Assembly (NCBI GenBank): GCA_020073445.1
Contig: JAIQFE010000019.1
Coordinates: 1-64,000 of the forward strand
Length of the DNA: 64,000 bases
Direction of reading: 5' to 3'
Source: Terriglobia bacterium
GTDB taxonomy: Bacteria > Acidobacteriota > Terriglobia > Bryobacterales > Bryobacteraceae
Part shown: piece by piece, positions 8,701 through 16,621 of the stretch
Numbering within the stretch: position 1 is the first letter of the stretch
Layout of the letters: each line of letters starts with the position of its first letter
Program-made: the position numbers and the translations under genes
The notes under the pieces: model-generated
What the model was told of the DNA's origin: nothing
The model's database searches: none
The model's input: the letters and a program-made list of their open reading frames with translations, nothing else

Positions 8701-9014
8701 CGGCTTCCGCGCAGTTCTGTGTGCCATGGCTCAGCCCGGCGTCATTCACCACGCCTGTCAACGGAACCTATGGAAACCTCGGGTCCGCCAACATCCAGGG
8801 TCCGGGATCCTTCCAGTTCGACATGAGCCTGGTGAGATCGTTCGCGGTACGCGAGCGGCAGAAGGTGGAAATTCGGGCGGAGGCGTTCAATCTGCTGAAT
8901 CACTATCGGCCCGGCGCGCCGGCTGCCAGCATAGGCTCGTTGGCGAGCTTCGGACAAATCACGGCCGGCGGCGATCCGCGCATCATGCAGTTCGCGTTTA
9001 AGTATATATTCTAA
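5715..9014 (+). CDS. Oar-like TonB-dependent outer membrane receptor
   Basis: The 1,099-residue product has a signal peptide (~1-21) and a carboxypeptidase-regulatory-like beta-sandwich at ~27-105 (I-S-G-T-V-T-D-P-T-G-A, then G-S-Y-S-L-L-S-L-P-T-G). The plug domain follows (V-D-L-P-L-N-G-R-N-P-T-E-L, then G-G-A-V-N-A-I-T-K-S-G-T-N). The rest is a long beta-barrel with many aromatic/amphipathic strands, ending in Phe as outer membrane proteins do. This architecture is heavily expanded in Acidobacteriota and is linked to uptake of large or complex organic substrates; the substrate here is unknown. An unusually strong ribosome binding site (aggaggggg) precedes tandem ATG codons at 5715 and 5718. 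A convergent gene follows beyond a large hairpin. Confidence 0.9.
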   Translation: MMSRSTALILFSMVCGAGLWAQSAATSQISGTVTDPTGATVADAQVKLTQTDTGLVRTATSGADGSYSLLSLPTGPYKLEVTKQGFSTYVQAGIVLQVNSNPRIEAQLKVGAVSDQVVVEAATTMVEVHTTSVGQVIDSQRVVDLPLNGRNPTELIFLTGASAQAPNADLVSAKNYPSETPISIAGGAATGATYTLDGGTHNDPFNNLALPLPFPDALQEFKVETSALPAQYGQHSGGAVNAITKSGTNEIHGDFFEFVRNYKFNARNFFQPVRDSLKRNQFGGTVGGPIKKDKLFFFAGYQGTIIRSNPASANGTVPTPQMVQNGDFSTIASTTCQARGIQLYDPASSSVAANRLPYVGNQIPVSQFSTPAINMLKFYPKPDNSCGKEGFSTKSAQDEHTGVAKGDYQINSKQSAFLRYYVTHSLQPTPYDGVNPLSMTSSGADDLVNSAVFGHTWVVSPTMINAFRATFNRSAVTKTQTPTFDGPSLGIKMHTLVPGHIVISMTGGPSSAAITSYPAFDPTTGFQLANDFTVIKGKHQFAFGGSWIRTLQYVYGPLNGDGVINFNGQQTGGPLNATGLGMADFLLGRTNTFQQGGVQYAYERYHSLGLYAQDNWKLTPHLTLNYGLRWEPYIGGSMPLGYVMHFDRGLFDQNVHSSVYPNAPAGVLFPGDKGFDTNGRPSHTKMNDFAPRIGVVWDPKGNGRMTVRLSWGILYDMPHTLFAYGFSQAPPWAAVIGPLNNVSFADPWANYPGGDPFPLNLGKNAAFPTSGTYTSYPLDLKVPYLQQWNLSLQKQIGANWLVSASYLGNSTIHLWAEQAINAAVNIPGASTANTNARRVLTLANPAQGQFFGVIHQLDDGSTASYNAMLLSVQHRIASHFSVLANYTLSHCISGPFSSELDGAGYTNPGNRNYDRGNCVGIDHRHNANFSALQEAPRFSDKWMRALASDWRFSEIIRVQSGSFITVASGVDSALNGIGGQRANFIGGNPYANATCTASAQFCVPWLSPASFTTPVNGTYGNLGSANIQGPGSFQFDMSLVRSFAVRERQKVEIRAEAFNLLNHYRPGAPAASIGSLASFGQITAGGDPRIMQFAFKYIF

Positions 9015-9023
9015 TTTCACTAC

Positions 9024-9090
9024 GCGCAAAACGGAACGCGGCGCGATTATGTCTGGTCGTGCTTGATGGTGCGCGCCGCGTCCTTTGCGC
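9024..9090. terminator. Long inverted repeat between convergent genes
   Basis: The arms at 9024-9045 and 9072-9090 pair almost completely: gcgcaaa, then an interruption, then ggacgcggcgcg-type sequence matched by cgcgccgcgtcc and tttgcgc. The element sits in the 100-bp gap between the receptor (plus) and the propeller gene (minus) and is placed to work as a bidirectional terminator. Confidence 0.55.
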
Positions 9091-9114
9091 TCCGGACTTA
9101 TAACCGCGGCATTG

Positions 9115-10143
9115 CTATTTGCGGATCGGAATGTGTTTTTCGAGCATCTGACGCCGTACCACGGCGCCGTAGACGTTGCCGTCCGCATCGACGCCGACGC
9201 CTTCCGCGCCGCTATGCTCGATGGTGGTCGATTCCATATCTTCGATGAAGGAGTTGATCTTGCCGGTCTTGGCGCTGCCGATGCGGATGCCCTTCTTCCA
9301 GCCGGGCTGATCGGGGCCGAAGGATTCGGAATCGGCCACGTACATGGTGTCGTCCTTCATGATGAGAATGCCGCTGGGGCGGCCCCATTGGGTCCACGTG
9401 TCCAGATACTTGCCGTCCTGATCGAAGATCTCGATGCGGTTATTACCGCGGTCGCCTACAAATAGGAGCCCCCGGGAATCGATGGCGATGGTGTGAGGGT
9501 TGAAGAATTCGCCCGGGCCGGAGCCGTGCTTGCCGAAGGATTTGAGAAATTTTCCGTTCTTGTCGAATACCGAGACGCGGTCGTTGCCGGTGGTCCCTCC
9601 GCTATGGCCCTCGGTGACGAAGATGTTGCCGTTGGGAGCGACCAGGACATCGGTGGGCTCATCGAACTCGCCGGGCGCCGCGGATACGACGCCTGCCTTG
9701 CCGAGCGTCAGCAGCACTTTTCCCTCGGGGCTGAACTTGAACACCTGGTGACCCTTGCCATCCTTGACCTGAGAATCGGTGACCCACAAGTTTCCCTGTG
9801 CATCGACGGCGGCGCCGTGGGGGAAGACGAACATGTTCTCGCCCCAGGCCTTGAGGAGTTTTCCCGATTTATCAAACTTGAGAATGGGCGGCTCGGGGCG
9901 GCCCGCGCAGGAGTTGTCCTTGCAGCGATGGATGACGTAAATGCTGCCGTCGGGAGAAACTTCCACGGCGGTCACGGCGGCCCAGGGAACGCCGCCAGGA
10001 GGCTTGCCCCAATCGCGCACGGTGCGGTAGGGGTTCGGAAGATCGTTGACGGGCTGCGATACGGGCTGGGCGTTACTCTGAGCGTACATGGCTCCTCCCG
10101 CGATCACTGCCAGAAGTATCACTCGGCTAGCATGTGGCGACAT
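9115..10143 (-). CDS. Secreted NHL-repeat beta-propeller protein
   Basis: The protein has 342 residues with a signal peptide (~1-21). Clear NHL blades are visible: G-E-F-D-E-P-T-D-V-L-V-A-P-N-G-N-I-F-V-T-E-G, then G-E-F-F-N-P-H-T-I-A-I-D-S-R-G-L-L-F-V-G-D-R-G-N-N-R-I, and later G-I-L-I-M-K-D-D-T-M-Y-V-A-D-S. It belongs to the six-bladed propeller group related to peptidylglycine alpha-amidating lyase-like proteins. Whether it is an enzyme or a binding scaffold cannot be told. It is convergent with the TonB-dependent receptor and is the second propeller in this 6-kb stretch; the first (3711-4928) differs by a large Gly/Pro-rich insertion. Confidence 0.8.
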   Translation of the reverse strand: MSPHASRVILLAVIAGGAMYAQSNAQPVSQPVNDLPNPYRTVRDWGKPPGGVPWAAVTAVEVSPDGSIYVIHRCKDNSCAGRPEPPILKFDKSGKLLKAWGENMFVFPHGAAVDAQGNLWVTDSQVKDGKGHQVFKFSPEGKVLLTLGKAGVVSAAPGEFDEPTDVLVAPNGNIFVTEGHSGGTTGNDRVSVFDKNGKFLKSFGKHGSGPGEFFNPHTIAIDSRGLLFVGDRGNNRIEIFDQDGKYLDTWTQWGRPSGILIMKDDTMYVADSESFGPDQPGWKKGIRIGSAKTGKINSFIEDMESTTIEHSGAEGVGVDADGNVYGAVVRRQMLEKHIPIRK

Positions 10144-10184
10144 AGGCGCCTCCCTGGTGGATTGTACTATTTTGGTTGCTGCAG

Positions 10185-10787
10185 ATGGCTACGGATATCC
10201 GGCTGGTTACCGACAAGGACGCGGCGGCTATTGTGGAAATCTACCGGCCCTTCGTCGAGTCGACTCCGATCTCATTCGAGATTGAGCCGCCTGACGAACT
10301 TGAAATCCAGAGGCGCATCGACGGGATTCTGCCGGCGTATCCGTGGCTGGTTTGCGAGCAAGGAGGCCGGGTGGCCGGCTATGCATATTCAAGCCTGCAC
10401 AGCGCGCGTGCCGCGTACCAATGGTCGGTCGATATGTCGGTCTATGTGCATCCCGACTTTCGGCGGCGGGGAATCGGCCGGGGCTTATATGTGTCCCTGG
10501 TGCAAATCCTGCGGGCGCAAGGCTTCTTCAATGCTTATGCAGGTATTAGCTTGCCCAATCCGGGCAGTGTGGGGCTGCATGAATCCATCGGATTTCAGGC
10601 GATCGGCGTGTATCGTAACGTGGGTTACAAGCAGGGGGCCTGGCATGACGTGGGCTGGTGGGAGCTGGCTCTACAGCCGCTGCCGGCGGAGCCTCGGCCG
10701 CCGCTGAGCGTCGGGAAGATTCAAGAAGATCCATCCTGGGCAGGCATGCTGGCGGCAGGGCTTGCCTGTGTTCGAGAAACAGCCTGA
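10185..10787 (+). CDS. GNAT acetyltransferase, phosphinothricin/MnaT-like
   Basis: The ATG at 10185 gives 200 residues. The start I-R-L-V-T-D-K-D-A-A-A-I-V-E-I-Y, the segment T-P-I-S-F-E-I, and the acetyl-CoA loop R-R-R-G-I-G-R-G-L-Y mark the PAT/MnaT subfamily of GNAT enzymes, as does the later N-P-G-S-V-G-L-H-E-S-I-G-F. These enzymes acetylate free amino groups of amino-acid-like compounds such as methionine sulfoximine or phosphinothricin. The C-terminal ~25 residues extend beyond the family core. The gene is divergent from the propeller gene, with 41 bp between starts, and is followed by the carboxylesterase gene 31 bp downstream on the same strand. Confidence 0.85.
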   Translation: MATDIRLVTDKDAAAIVEIYRPFVESTPISFEIEPPDELEIQRRIDGILPAYPWLVCEQGGRVAGYAYSSLHSARAAYQWSVDMSVYVHPDFRRRGIGRGLYVSLVQILRAQGFFNAYAGISLPNPGSVGLHESIGFQAIGVYRNVGYKQGAWHDVGWWELALQPLPAEPRPPLSVGKIQEDPSWAGMLAAGLACVRETA

Positions 10788-10818
10788 AGCGGTACAATCG
10801 ACGGTCGGAGGACTGCTG

Positions 10819-12387
10819 ATGCGCACTGTCCTGTTGGCCGTTCTGGCGATCTCGGCTTTCGCCGCGGACCTTCCCGTTATCGCTGTCACCGGCGGACAGA
10901 TTCGCGGAGGCACGCTTGAAAAGGGCGGGACACTTTCGGGAGCGGTATTTAAGGGTATCCCGTACGCTCAGCCGCCGACCGGCGATCTGCGCTGGCGCGA
11001 GCCGTCGGCCGTGAAGGCCTGGACCGGCGTGCGTGAGTCGACCTCCTTCGGAGCACCGTGCGCTCAAAATGCGGGCGGCCGAATGCAGGAATCGAGCAGC
11101 GAGGACTGCCTGTTCCTGAACGTGTGGACTCCCGAGTGGCCGGCCCGCACGCGCAAGCCGGTGATGGTCTGGTTTCACGGCGGGGGGAATTACGCGGGGA
11201 CCGCATCGGGAAACAACTTTGACGGCGAAAGCCTGGCTCGGCGCGGAGTGGTGCTGGTGACCGCGAACTATCGCCTCACGGTGTTCGGTTTCCTGGCGCA
11301 TCCCGAGCTGACGAAAGAGTCGCCGCATCACGCTTCCGGGAATTACGGGTTGATGGACCAGATCGCGGCGTTGAAATGGGTGCGCGACAACATTGCGAAG
11401 TTCGGGGGCGATCCGGCGAACGTCACCATCTTCGGGCAATCGGCCGGCGCCGTCGACGTGAATGTTCTGATGACTTCGCCGCAGGCCAAAGGCCTGTTTC
11501 ATAAAGTGATCGCCGAGAGCGGGACGGTTAGTAGAGCGCCGGACGATGCCACCATGCGCATGACGGGGCTGGGAGCGGTGATGTCGCCACGTGGGGGAAA
11601 TACCTATTCGGACGCGCTGACACTGGCCGAGGCGGAGAAGGCGGGCACACAGCTTTTCCCCGGATCGCTCAAGGAATTGCGAGCCATGCCGGCAGGCGAT
11701 CTTCTGAAACCCACGGCGGCGCCCCGCATGAGCATCGGACCGGCGAACGGGATCATCGTGGATGGCTGGATTCTTCCCAAGCCGCCCGCGGATGTATTCG
11801 CGAAGGGCGAGGAGCAGCGCGTGCCGCTGCTGATCGGTAACAATTCGCGCGAGCGGACGCCGCAGACCACCGACGAAGAACTGAGCAAGGCCGTGGACGC
11901 CATGTACGGACCGTTCGCCTCACGGGCATTCGGGCTCTATAAATCATCCACGGCGGATCCGTTATATGGAAACGCGGGTGCGCAGTGGGTGGTGGACACG
12001 ATGTATCGCTGTCCCGTGGTGGTGCAGTTGAATTGGCATGCGGCGGCCGGAAATGCCGGCTACGAATATCAGTTCGATCGGGCTGCTCCGGGCAGGGAAG
12101 CCGCGGGTGCGACACACGGCGCTGAAGTCGCGTACGTCTTCGGGAATCTGAATGCCAACTATGCCGCTCCCGATCGCGACATCTCCGCCGCGATGCAACA
12201 GTACTGGACCAACTTCGCGAAGACCGGCGATCCTAACGGCGCGGGTCTGCCTAAATGGCCCAAGTACGATGCGACAGCTGGAGGCTATATCGAATTCACC
12301 GATAGCGGGCCGGTGGCGCGAGAGGGCCTGCGGCGGCCGTTCTGCGATATCTACCTTGAAAACGCCAAGCGCTTGATGCCGCGCTAG
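10819..12387 (+). CDS. Secreted type-B carboxylesterase
   Basis: The ATG at 10819, preceded by ggagga, gives 522 residues with a signal peptide cleaved near SAFA. The carboxylesterase type-B fold is clear: G-I-P-Y-A-Q-P-P-T-G-D-L-R-W, S-E-D-C-L-F-L-N-V-W, the oxyanion-hole W-F-H-G-G-G-N-Y-A-G-T, and the nucleophile elbow G-Q-S-A-G with Ser208. The acidic residue and the His of the triad follow, the latter in G-A-T-H-G-A-E-V-A-Y-V-F. Most family members have Glu rather than Gln before the serine. It hydrolyses ester bonds of exported or environmental substrates. A longer reading frame upstream of the chosen start lacks a signal and overlaps the acetyltransferase gene. Confidence 0.9.
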   Translation: MRTVLLAVLAISAFAADLPVIAVTGGQIRGGTLEKGGTLSGAVFKGIPYAQPPTGDLRWREPSAVKAWTGVRESTSFGAPCAQNAGGRMQESSSEDCLFLNVWTPEWPARTRKPVMVWFHGGGNYAGTASGNNFDGESLARRGVVLVTANYRLTVFGFLAHPELTKESPHHASGNYGLMDQIAALKWVRDNIAKFGGDPANVTIFGQSAGAVDVNVLMTSPQAKGLFHKVIAESGTVSRAPDDATMRMTGLGAVMSPRGGNTYSDALTLAEAEKAGTQLFPGSLKELRAMPAGDLLKPTAAPRMSIGPANGIIVDGWILPKPPADVFAKGEEQRVPLLIGNNSRERTPQTTDEELSKAVDAMYGPFASRAFGLYKSSTADPLYGNAGAQWVVDTMYRCPVVVQLNWHAAAGNAGYEYQFDRAAPGREAAGATHGAEVAYVFGNLNANYAAPDRDISAAMQQYWTNFAKTGDPNGAGLPKWPKYDATAGGYIEFTDSGPVAREGLRRPFCDIYLENAKRLMPR

Positions 12388-12440
12388 CTGCCGTGATGTC
12401 GCGGGTGTATACTGGCTCACGCTCGAAAGGAGATCGCGTT

Positions 12441-12929
12441 ATGAAATACTCGCGCAGACAGTTGGGATGGTTGCTCCCCGCATTAGCGGCTGCCACGGCA
12501 TCGGCCCAGACCAAGGGGCAAGACAAAGGGAAGGCCGCGCCCGCCGCTGCGGCGCCGCCGGTGCGCGTGGAAGATCTTCCCGTCATGAAGACCCAGGCGT
12601 TCCTGTACAAGGACATTCCGGATACGATCAACGGAAAAAACAAGTCGAAGCGAATGTTCACCGCGAAGACGCATACGGGCTTCAAGATCGAATCGCACAT
12701 GAGCGACATCGCGCCGGGTGAAGTGAATCATCCTCCGCATCAACATTTGCGCGAAGAGATGATGTTCATTCGCACGGGGACCATGGAGCTGACGATTGCC
12801 GGAAAGCCGTACCGGCTGGGTCCCGGCGACGTGGGCGTGATCGGTTCCAACGAACTGCACAACGCGAAGAATGTGGGAACCACGCGCGCGGAGTATTTTA
12901 TCTGCAACATCGGGCGCGACGACATTTGA
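12441..12929 (+). CDS. Exported cupin-domain protein
   Basis: The ATG at 12441 follows a good ribosome binding site (aaaggaga) and gives 162 residues. The N-terminus carries adjacent arginines before a hydrophobic stretch (S-R-R-Q-L-G-W-L-L), which resembles a twin-arginine signal. A Lys/Gly/Ala/Pro-rich linker follows. Residues ~85-155 form a cupin barrel with H-P-P-H-Q-H-x-x-x-E-E as the first metal-binding motif and G-P-G-D-V-G-V-I-G-x-x-E-x-H as the second. It is probably a metal-binding periplasmic protein of unknown substrate. It lies 53 bp after the carboxylesterase gene and may be cotranscribed with it. Confidence 0.8.
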   Translation: MKYSRRQLGWLLPALAAATASAQTKGQDKGKAAPAAAAPPVRVEDLPVMKTQAFLYKDIPDTINGKNKSKRMFTAKTHTGFKIESHMSDIAPGEVNHPPHQHLREEMMFIRTGTMELTIAGKPYRLGPGDVGVIGSNELHNAKNVGTTRAEYFICNIGRDDI

Positions 12930-12934
12930 TGATC

Positions 12935-13016
12935 GGGGACAGCCAGCCCGTTTCCGCGATAGTCCAGTGACCACACTCAGGCGTTGCCGCTCGCGGAAAC
13001 ACGTAGGCAGTCCCCC
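12935..13016. repeat. Nested inverted repeat between convergent genes
   Basis: An outer pair (ggggac at 12935 and gtcccc ending near 13014) encloses a perfect 10-bp inner pair, gtttccgcga at 12950-12959 and tcgcggaaac at 12991-13000. It fills nearly the whole 92-bp gap between the cupin gene and the convergent outer-membrane-like gene. It may be a bidirectional terminator or another REP-type palindrome. Confidence 0.6.
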
Positions 13017-13021
13017 CTCGG

Positions 13022-14254
13022 TTAGCTGCGTTTGAGGCGCACGCGAAAGTATACGTTGACGCTCCAGGGATGCGCGCCGTAGGCCGGCTGGATGGCCGAG
13101 GGGATCATGTAACCGGTCACGTTTGCGCCGATGCCCGTTTCCAGATTCGACTTGGTCGCCAGATCGCGTGTGTAGCCTCCGGTGAAGGCTTTCACCCGGA
13201 AAGCGTCGTGCTGGTCTGGAAATAATTCGTCTTTGTCCGCGACTTCGAAACGCCCGGTCAGGAAGTCCTTGCCCGTCGCGGGAAACACCGTCTCGAGCAG
13301 CCATGCGTTGGTATCGTGCTGGCTCGCGGTGTTGTGATTCCGGCCCCAAATGGCACTGGTCGACCAGGCCTCGCCACTACTTCTGACCTTCGAGTACTGG
13401 ATTGAAGCCGTGGTGCGAACGACGTCGCCTTCTTCCAGTACTTCGGGTTTCGTGAGCCGGGCGGCGGATAACTGCGCCGTCCAGTTCTTCGAAGGAAGCA
13501 CGGACACGCGGCCCGAATAGGAATCCATCCTGCCCCAGTCGATATTCCACCGGTTCTCGTTGGGTTCGCCGCCGTGGAAGCCGGATGCTTCCAGGCGGAT
13601 CCATCGGTATTTGACGCCGACCGTCGCCACGTTGCTGGCGATGTGCGTAGAATCCTGCCAGTGGTGACCGATGGTCGCCTGCGGCAGTTCGGCAGCCGAC
13701 GCGCGATGCGAGAAAGCGACGGGTCCCAGGGCTGGATCGCCGATAGCCGCATAGTAGAAATGCAGGAGTGTGTGCTCTCCCACAGGCAGCACGTAGTGCG
13801 CGCCCAGTCCCATGACGAAATCGTGCGGATGCTGCGCGTCCTTCAAGGGCTGGCCGTAGGCCGTTTCGCCGGTTTGGAACAGCAGAGGGTAACTGCGATT
13901 CGTGACGGTGGCGGGTTCCAGGCTCAGCATCGCGTCGAACATAATGTTTCCGGGACCGAGCGAGTGCTGCGCCGAGGCCATGCCCCAATTGGTCGAGTAA
14001 AGCTTGTCGCCGCCACGCGGACCGCTCTGCTGGGTGTCCACCAGGAAAGCTTGTCCCATGAACATCAGGGTCCACGAGGCTTTGCGCTGCATGAGCATCG
14101 GCATGGGCCAGGCGAGCGGGTTGAGGCTGGTCCCGGAGGCCAGACTCATCAGGTACATGGATGGTGCAAGTTCCGGCTCGGGCTTGCTGTTGGGTTCCTG
14201 AGCGCACAACGCGGACGCAGATAGGACGACTGCAAAAACGAAACGACCTTTCAT
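13022..14254 (-). CDS. Outer-membrane-like protein, Met/His-rich, possible metal role
   Basis: The 410-residue product has a signal peptide ending near SALCAQ. After it comes a distinctive Met-rich stretch: S-M-Y-L-M-S-L-A-S-G-T, then W-P-M-P-M-L-M. The remainder alternates polar and hydrophobic residues with many Trp/Tyr/Phe, ending in a basic strand, which fits a beta-barrel. Several His-bearing segments (Q-H-P-H-D-F, H-T-L-L-H-F) are present. Met- and His-rich periplasmic faces are typical of copper-handling proteins, so I infer a metal-resistance role, unproven. It is read from the same strand as, and 47 bp downstream of, the small Cys/His-rich gene. Confidence 0.6.
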   Translation of the reverse strand: MKGRFVFAVVLSASALCAQEPNSKPEPELAPSMYLMSLASGTSLNPLAWPMPMLMQRKASWTLMFMGQAFLVDTQQSGPRGGDKLYSTNWGMASAQHSLGPGNIMFDAMLSLEPATVTNRSYPLLFQTGETAYGQPLKDAQHPHDFVMGLGAHYVLPVGEHTLLHFYYAAIGDPALGPVAFSHRASAAELPQATIGHHWQDSTHIASNVATVGVKYRWIRLEASGFHGGEPNENRWNIDWGRMDSYSGRVSVLPSKNWTAQLSAARLTKPEVLEEGDVVRTTASIQYSKVRSSGEAWSTSAIWGRNHNTASQHDTNAWLLETVFPATGKDFLTGRFEVADKDELFPDQHDAFRVKAFTGGYTRDLATKSNLETGIGANVTGYMIPSAIQPAYGAHPWSVNVYFRVRLKRS

Positions 14255-14301
14255 GACACCTCTCCCGTGGAAATCGAATCAAGCGGAGGAAACGGGAGAG
14301 A

Positions 14302-14571
14302 TCAGATACGAAGGATCGTTAGCAGTCGCACGGGCAGCTTCACGGAGGTTTCCGCAGGATCGCTGGCCAGTGTCACGTGAGTTACCAGAGCGACAGGCTG
14401 AGCAGCCACCGCCTGCATAAGGGCCACGAATTGGCCGTGCTTGCAAGACTCCGTCTTCTGCGAATTCTGGTGACAAGGCGGAACGTGAGGCTGCGGCAAG
14501 CAGTCCGCGACGCACTGCGTGCTGGCGCCGAAGACCGCCAGCAGCAACAGGATAACGGTGAGCGTCCTCAC
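14302..14571 (-). CDS. Small exported Cys/His-rich protein
   Basis: A GTG at 14571 gives 89 residues starting with an ideal signal peptide (V-R-T-L-T-V-I-L-L-L-L-A-V-F-G-A-S). The mature part begins with C-V-A-D-C, then P-H-V-P-P-C-H and E-S-C-K-H, giving four cysteines and three histidines within about 30 residues. That pattern suggests metal binding or disulfides; small proteins like this often head copper-resistance operons. A longer frame starting at 14622 would overlap the bioB start and bury the signal, so the GTG is preferred. Only 33 bp separate this start from the divergent bioB start. Confidence 0.55.
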   Translation of the reverse strand: MRTLTVILLLLAVFGASTQCVADCLPQPHVPPCHQNSQKTESCKHGQFVALMQAVAAQPVALVTHVTLASDPAETSVKLPVRLLTILRI

Positions 14572-14604
14572 GCTTTCAGTGTAGCCGGTTAAGATAAAGG
14601 ATTG

Positions 14605-15561
14605 ATGACTACGCTCCGGCACGACTGGACCATCCAGGAAATCGAAGGCATTTACACCGCGCCGCTCTCGGATCTAGTGTTCCGCGCGGCCGAGGTCCAT
14701 CGCGCGCATCATCGAGCCGACGAAGTCCAGGGCTGCATGCTCCTCAGTATCAAAACCGGGGGCTGTCCCGAAGATTGCGCGTACTGTCCGCAATCGGCGC
14801 GGTATGACACTGAGGTGGATCGCCAGGATCTGATGAACGTCGAGGAGACGCTGGCGGCCGCCGGTCGCGCTAGAGAGCAGGGCGCTACGCGGTTCTGCAT
14901 GGGCGCAGCGTGGCGCGACGTTCCTAATGACAAGAGGTTTGACCGTGTACTGGAAATGGTGCGCGGCGTTCGTGCGCTCGGCATGGAAGCTTGCTGCACG
15001 CTCGGGATGCTGACGCAGGATCAGGCCGATGCGCTGGCCGGTGCCGGGCTGAGCGCGTACAACCACAACCTCGATACGTCGCCCGAGTTTTACGGCAGCA
15101 TCATCACTACTCGGGCATATCAGGAGCGGTTGGACACCCTGGCGCGTGTGCGGCGGTCGGGGGTTACCGTCTGCAGCGGCGGCATCATCGGGATGGGCGA
15201 AGATCGTGCGGCGCGATATGGTTTGTTGCGCCAACTGGCGACGCTCGATCCGCATCCGGAAAGCGTGCCTATTAATATGTTGGTTCCAGTGGAGGGAACG
15301 CCTCTGGGCAGTCGGCCGGCCGAAGATCCGTTGGAACTGGTGCGGATGATCGCCACGGCGCGCATTCTGATGCCGAAATCGATGGTGCGCCTGAGCGCAG
15401 GACGGTTGGCGCTTTCGGACGAGGCGCAGGCGTTGTGCTTCCTCGCGGGGGCGAACTCGGTGTTCCTGGGCGAGAAGCTGCTGACGACGCCCAATCCGGA
15501 ATCGGATGCCGACCATCGCCTGTTCGAGAAGCTCGGAGTGAAACTTCGTGCGAGCGCTTGA
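14605..15561 (+). CDS. bioB: Biotin synthase
   Basis: BioB inserts sulfur into dethiobiotin to make biotin, the last step of the pathway, using radical S-adenosylmethionine chemistry. The ATG at 14605 gives 318 residues. The radical-SAM cluster cysteines are Cys54, Cys58 and Cys61 in [11 protein letters not shown]. Further family motifs follow, including [26 protein letters not shown] and S-A-G-R at the C-terminal part. It is the first gene of a four-gene biotin operon and overlaps bioF by 14 bp. I saw no BirA-like operator in the very short divergent region, so its regulation is unclear. Confidence 0.97.
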   Translation: MTTLRHDWTIQEIEGIYTAPLSDLVFRAAEVHRAHHRADEVQGCMLLSIKTGGCPEDCAYCPQSARYDTEVDRQDLMNVEETLAAAGRAREQGATRFCMGAAWRDVPNDKRFDRVLEMVRGVRALGMEACCTLGMLTQDQADALAGAGLSAYNHNLDTSPEFYGSIITTRAYQERLDTLARVRRSGVTVCSGGIIGMGEDRAARYGLLRQLATLDPHPESVPINMLVPVEGTPLGSRPAEDPLELVRMIATARILMPKSMVRLSAGRLALSDEAQALCFLAGANSVFLGEKLLTTPNPESDADHRLFEKLGVKLRASA

Positions 15562-16621
15562 GCAGCGCCTGCGCGCGCATCTCATTGAGCTGGAGCGCGA
15601 CGGATTGCTCCGCAAGCGCCGGCCGCCGCAGGGCATCGATCTGTCGTCGAACAATTATCTGGGGCTCGCCGCGCATCCTCTTATAAAGGAGCGCATGGCC
15701 GCAGCGGTCTGCGCGGAGGGTGCTGGTAGTACTGGTTCCCGCCTCCTGCGGGGCGAGCGCGATTGCTTCACGGCGCTGGAACAGCGCTTCGCCGAATTCA
15801 AAGGAACCGAACGGTCGCTGTATTTCGGCAGTGGATACCTGGCGAATCTGGCGGTGCTGACGACGTTCCCGGAAGCCGGCGACACGATCTATTCGGACGA
15901 GTGGAACCACGCGAGCCTGATCGATGGCGCGCGATTATCTCGGGCAGAGCGCGTGGTGTTTCCTCATCTGCAACCGGATGCCGTTCCCGACAGCGCGTTC
16001 CTGGTTACCGAATCCGTGTTCAGCATGGATGGCGACCTCGCGCCGCTGCCGCAGTATGAGAAGTTCGGCGCGGCGCTGATCGTCGACGAAGCTCACGCAG
16101 TTGGTCTGTATGGAGATCGAGGGCAAGGCCTGGTCGGAGGCGATGGTGTGTTCGTTTCCGTAAATCCGGCGGGCAAAGCGCTGGGTGTCGCGGGGGCTTT
16201 CGTCGCCGGACCTGCGTGGGCCATCGAGTATCTTGAGCAGCGGGCGCGTCCATTCATTTTTTCAACGGCGGCGCCGCCTGCGATCGCTGCTGCGCTCGAC
16301 GCGAGCCTGGATGTGATCGCGGCGGAACCGGAGCGTCGCGAGCGTGTGCGGACTCTGGCTCGATATCTGCGCGAGCGGCTTGCGGAGGCTGGCATCGCGG
16401 TCCCAGCCGGGGATTCTCCAATTGTCCCGGTGATCATTGGCGAGAATGAACGGGCCGTCGCCGTTGCCGCGGCTCTGCAGCAGGCTGGATTCGACGTGCG
16501 GGCGATCCGGCCGCCAACGGTCCCGCAGGGCACGGCGCGGCTGCGAATATCGGTAAACGTTGGCCTCACGGAAGAAATTCTTGACCGCTTTGTGGGAGAA
16601 CTGTGCGCGGTCTTTTCGTAA
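15548..16621 (+). CDS. bioF: 8-amino-7-oxononanoate synthase
   Basis: BioF condenses pimeloyl-ACP (or pimeloyl-CoA) with alanine to form 8-amino-7-oxononanoate, the first committed step of ring assembly, with pyridoxal phosphate as cofactor. The GTG start at 15548 gives 357 residues, somewhat shorter than the usual ~385. Visible motifs are [26 protein letters not shown], and [12 protein letters not shown]. The PLP lysine lies in the [10 protein letters not shown] stretch. The gene starts inside the end of bioB and ends inside bioD, so translation is probably coupled. Confidence 0.95.
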   Translation: MRALEQRLRAHLIELERDGLLRKRRPPQGIDLSSNNYLGLAAHPLIKERMAAAVCAEGAGSTGSRLLRGERDCFTALEQRFAEFKGTERSLYFGSGYLANLAVLTTFPEAGDTIYSDEWNHASLIDGARLSRAERVVFPHLQPDAVPDSAFLVTESVFSMDGDLAPLPQYEKFGAALIVDEAHAVGLYGDRGQGLVGGDGVFVSVNPAGKALGVAGAFVAGPAWAIEYLEQRARPFIFSTAAPPAIAAALDASLDVIAAEPERRERVRTLARYLRERLAEAGIAVPAGDSPIVPVIIGENERAVAVAAALQQAGFDVRAIRPPTVPQGTARLRISVNVGLTEEILDRFVGELCAVFS

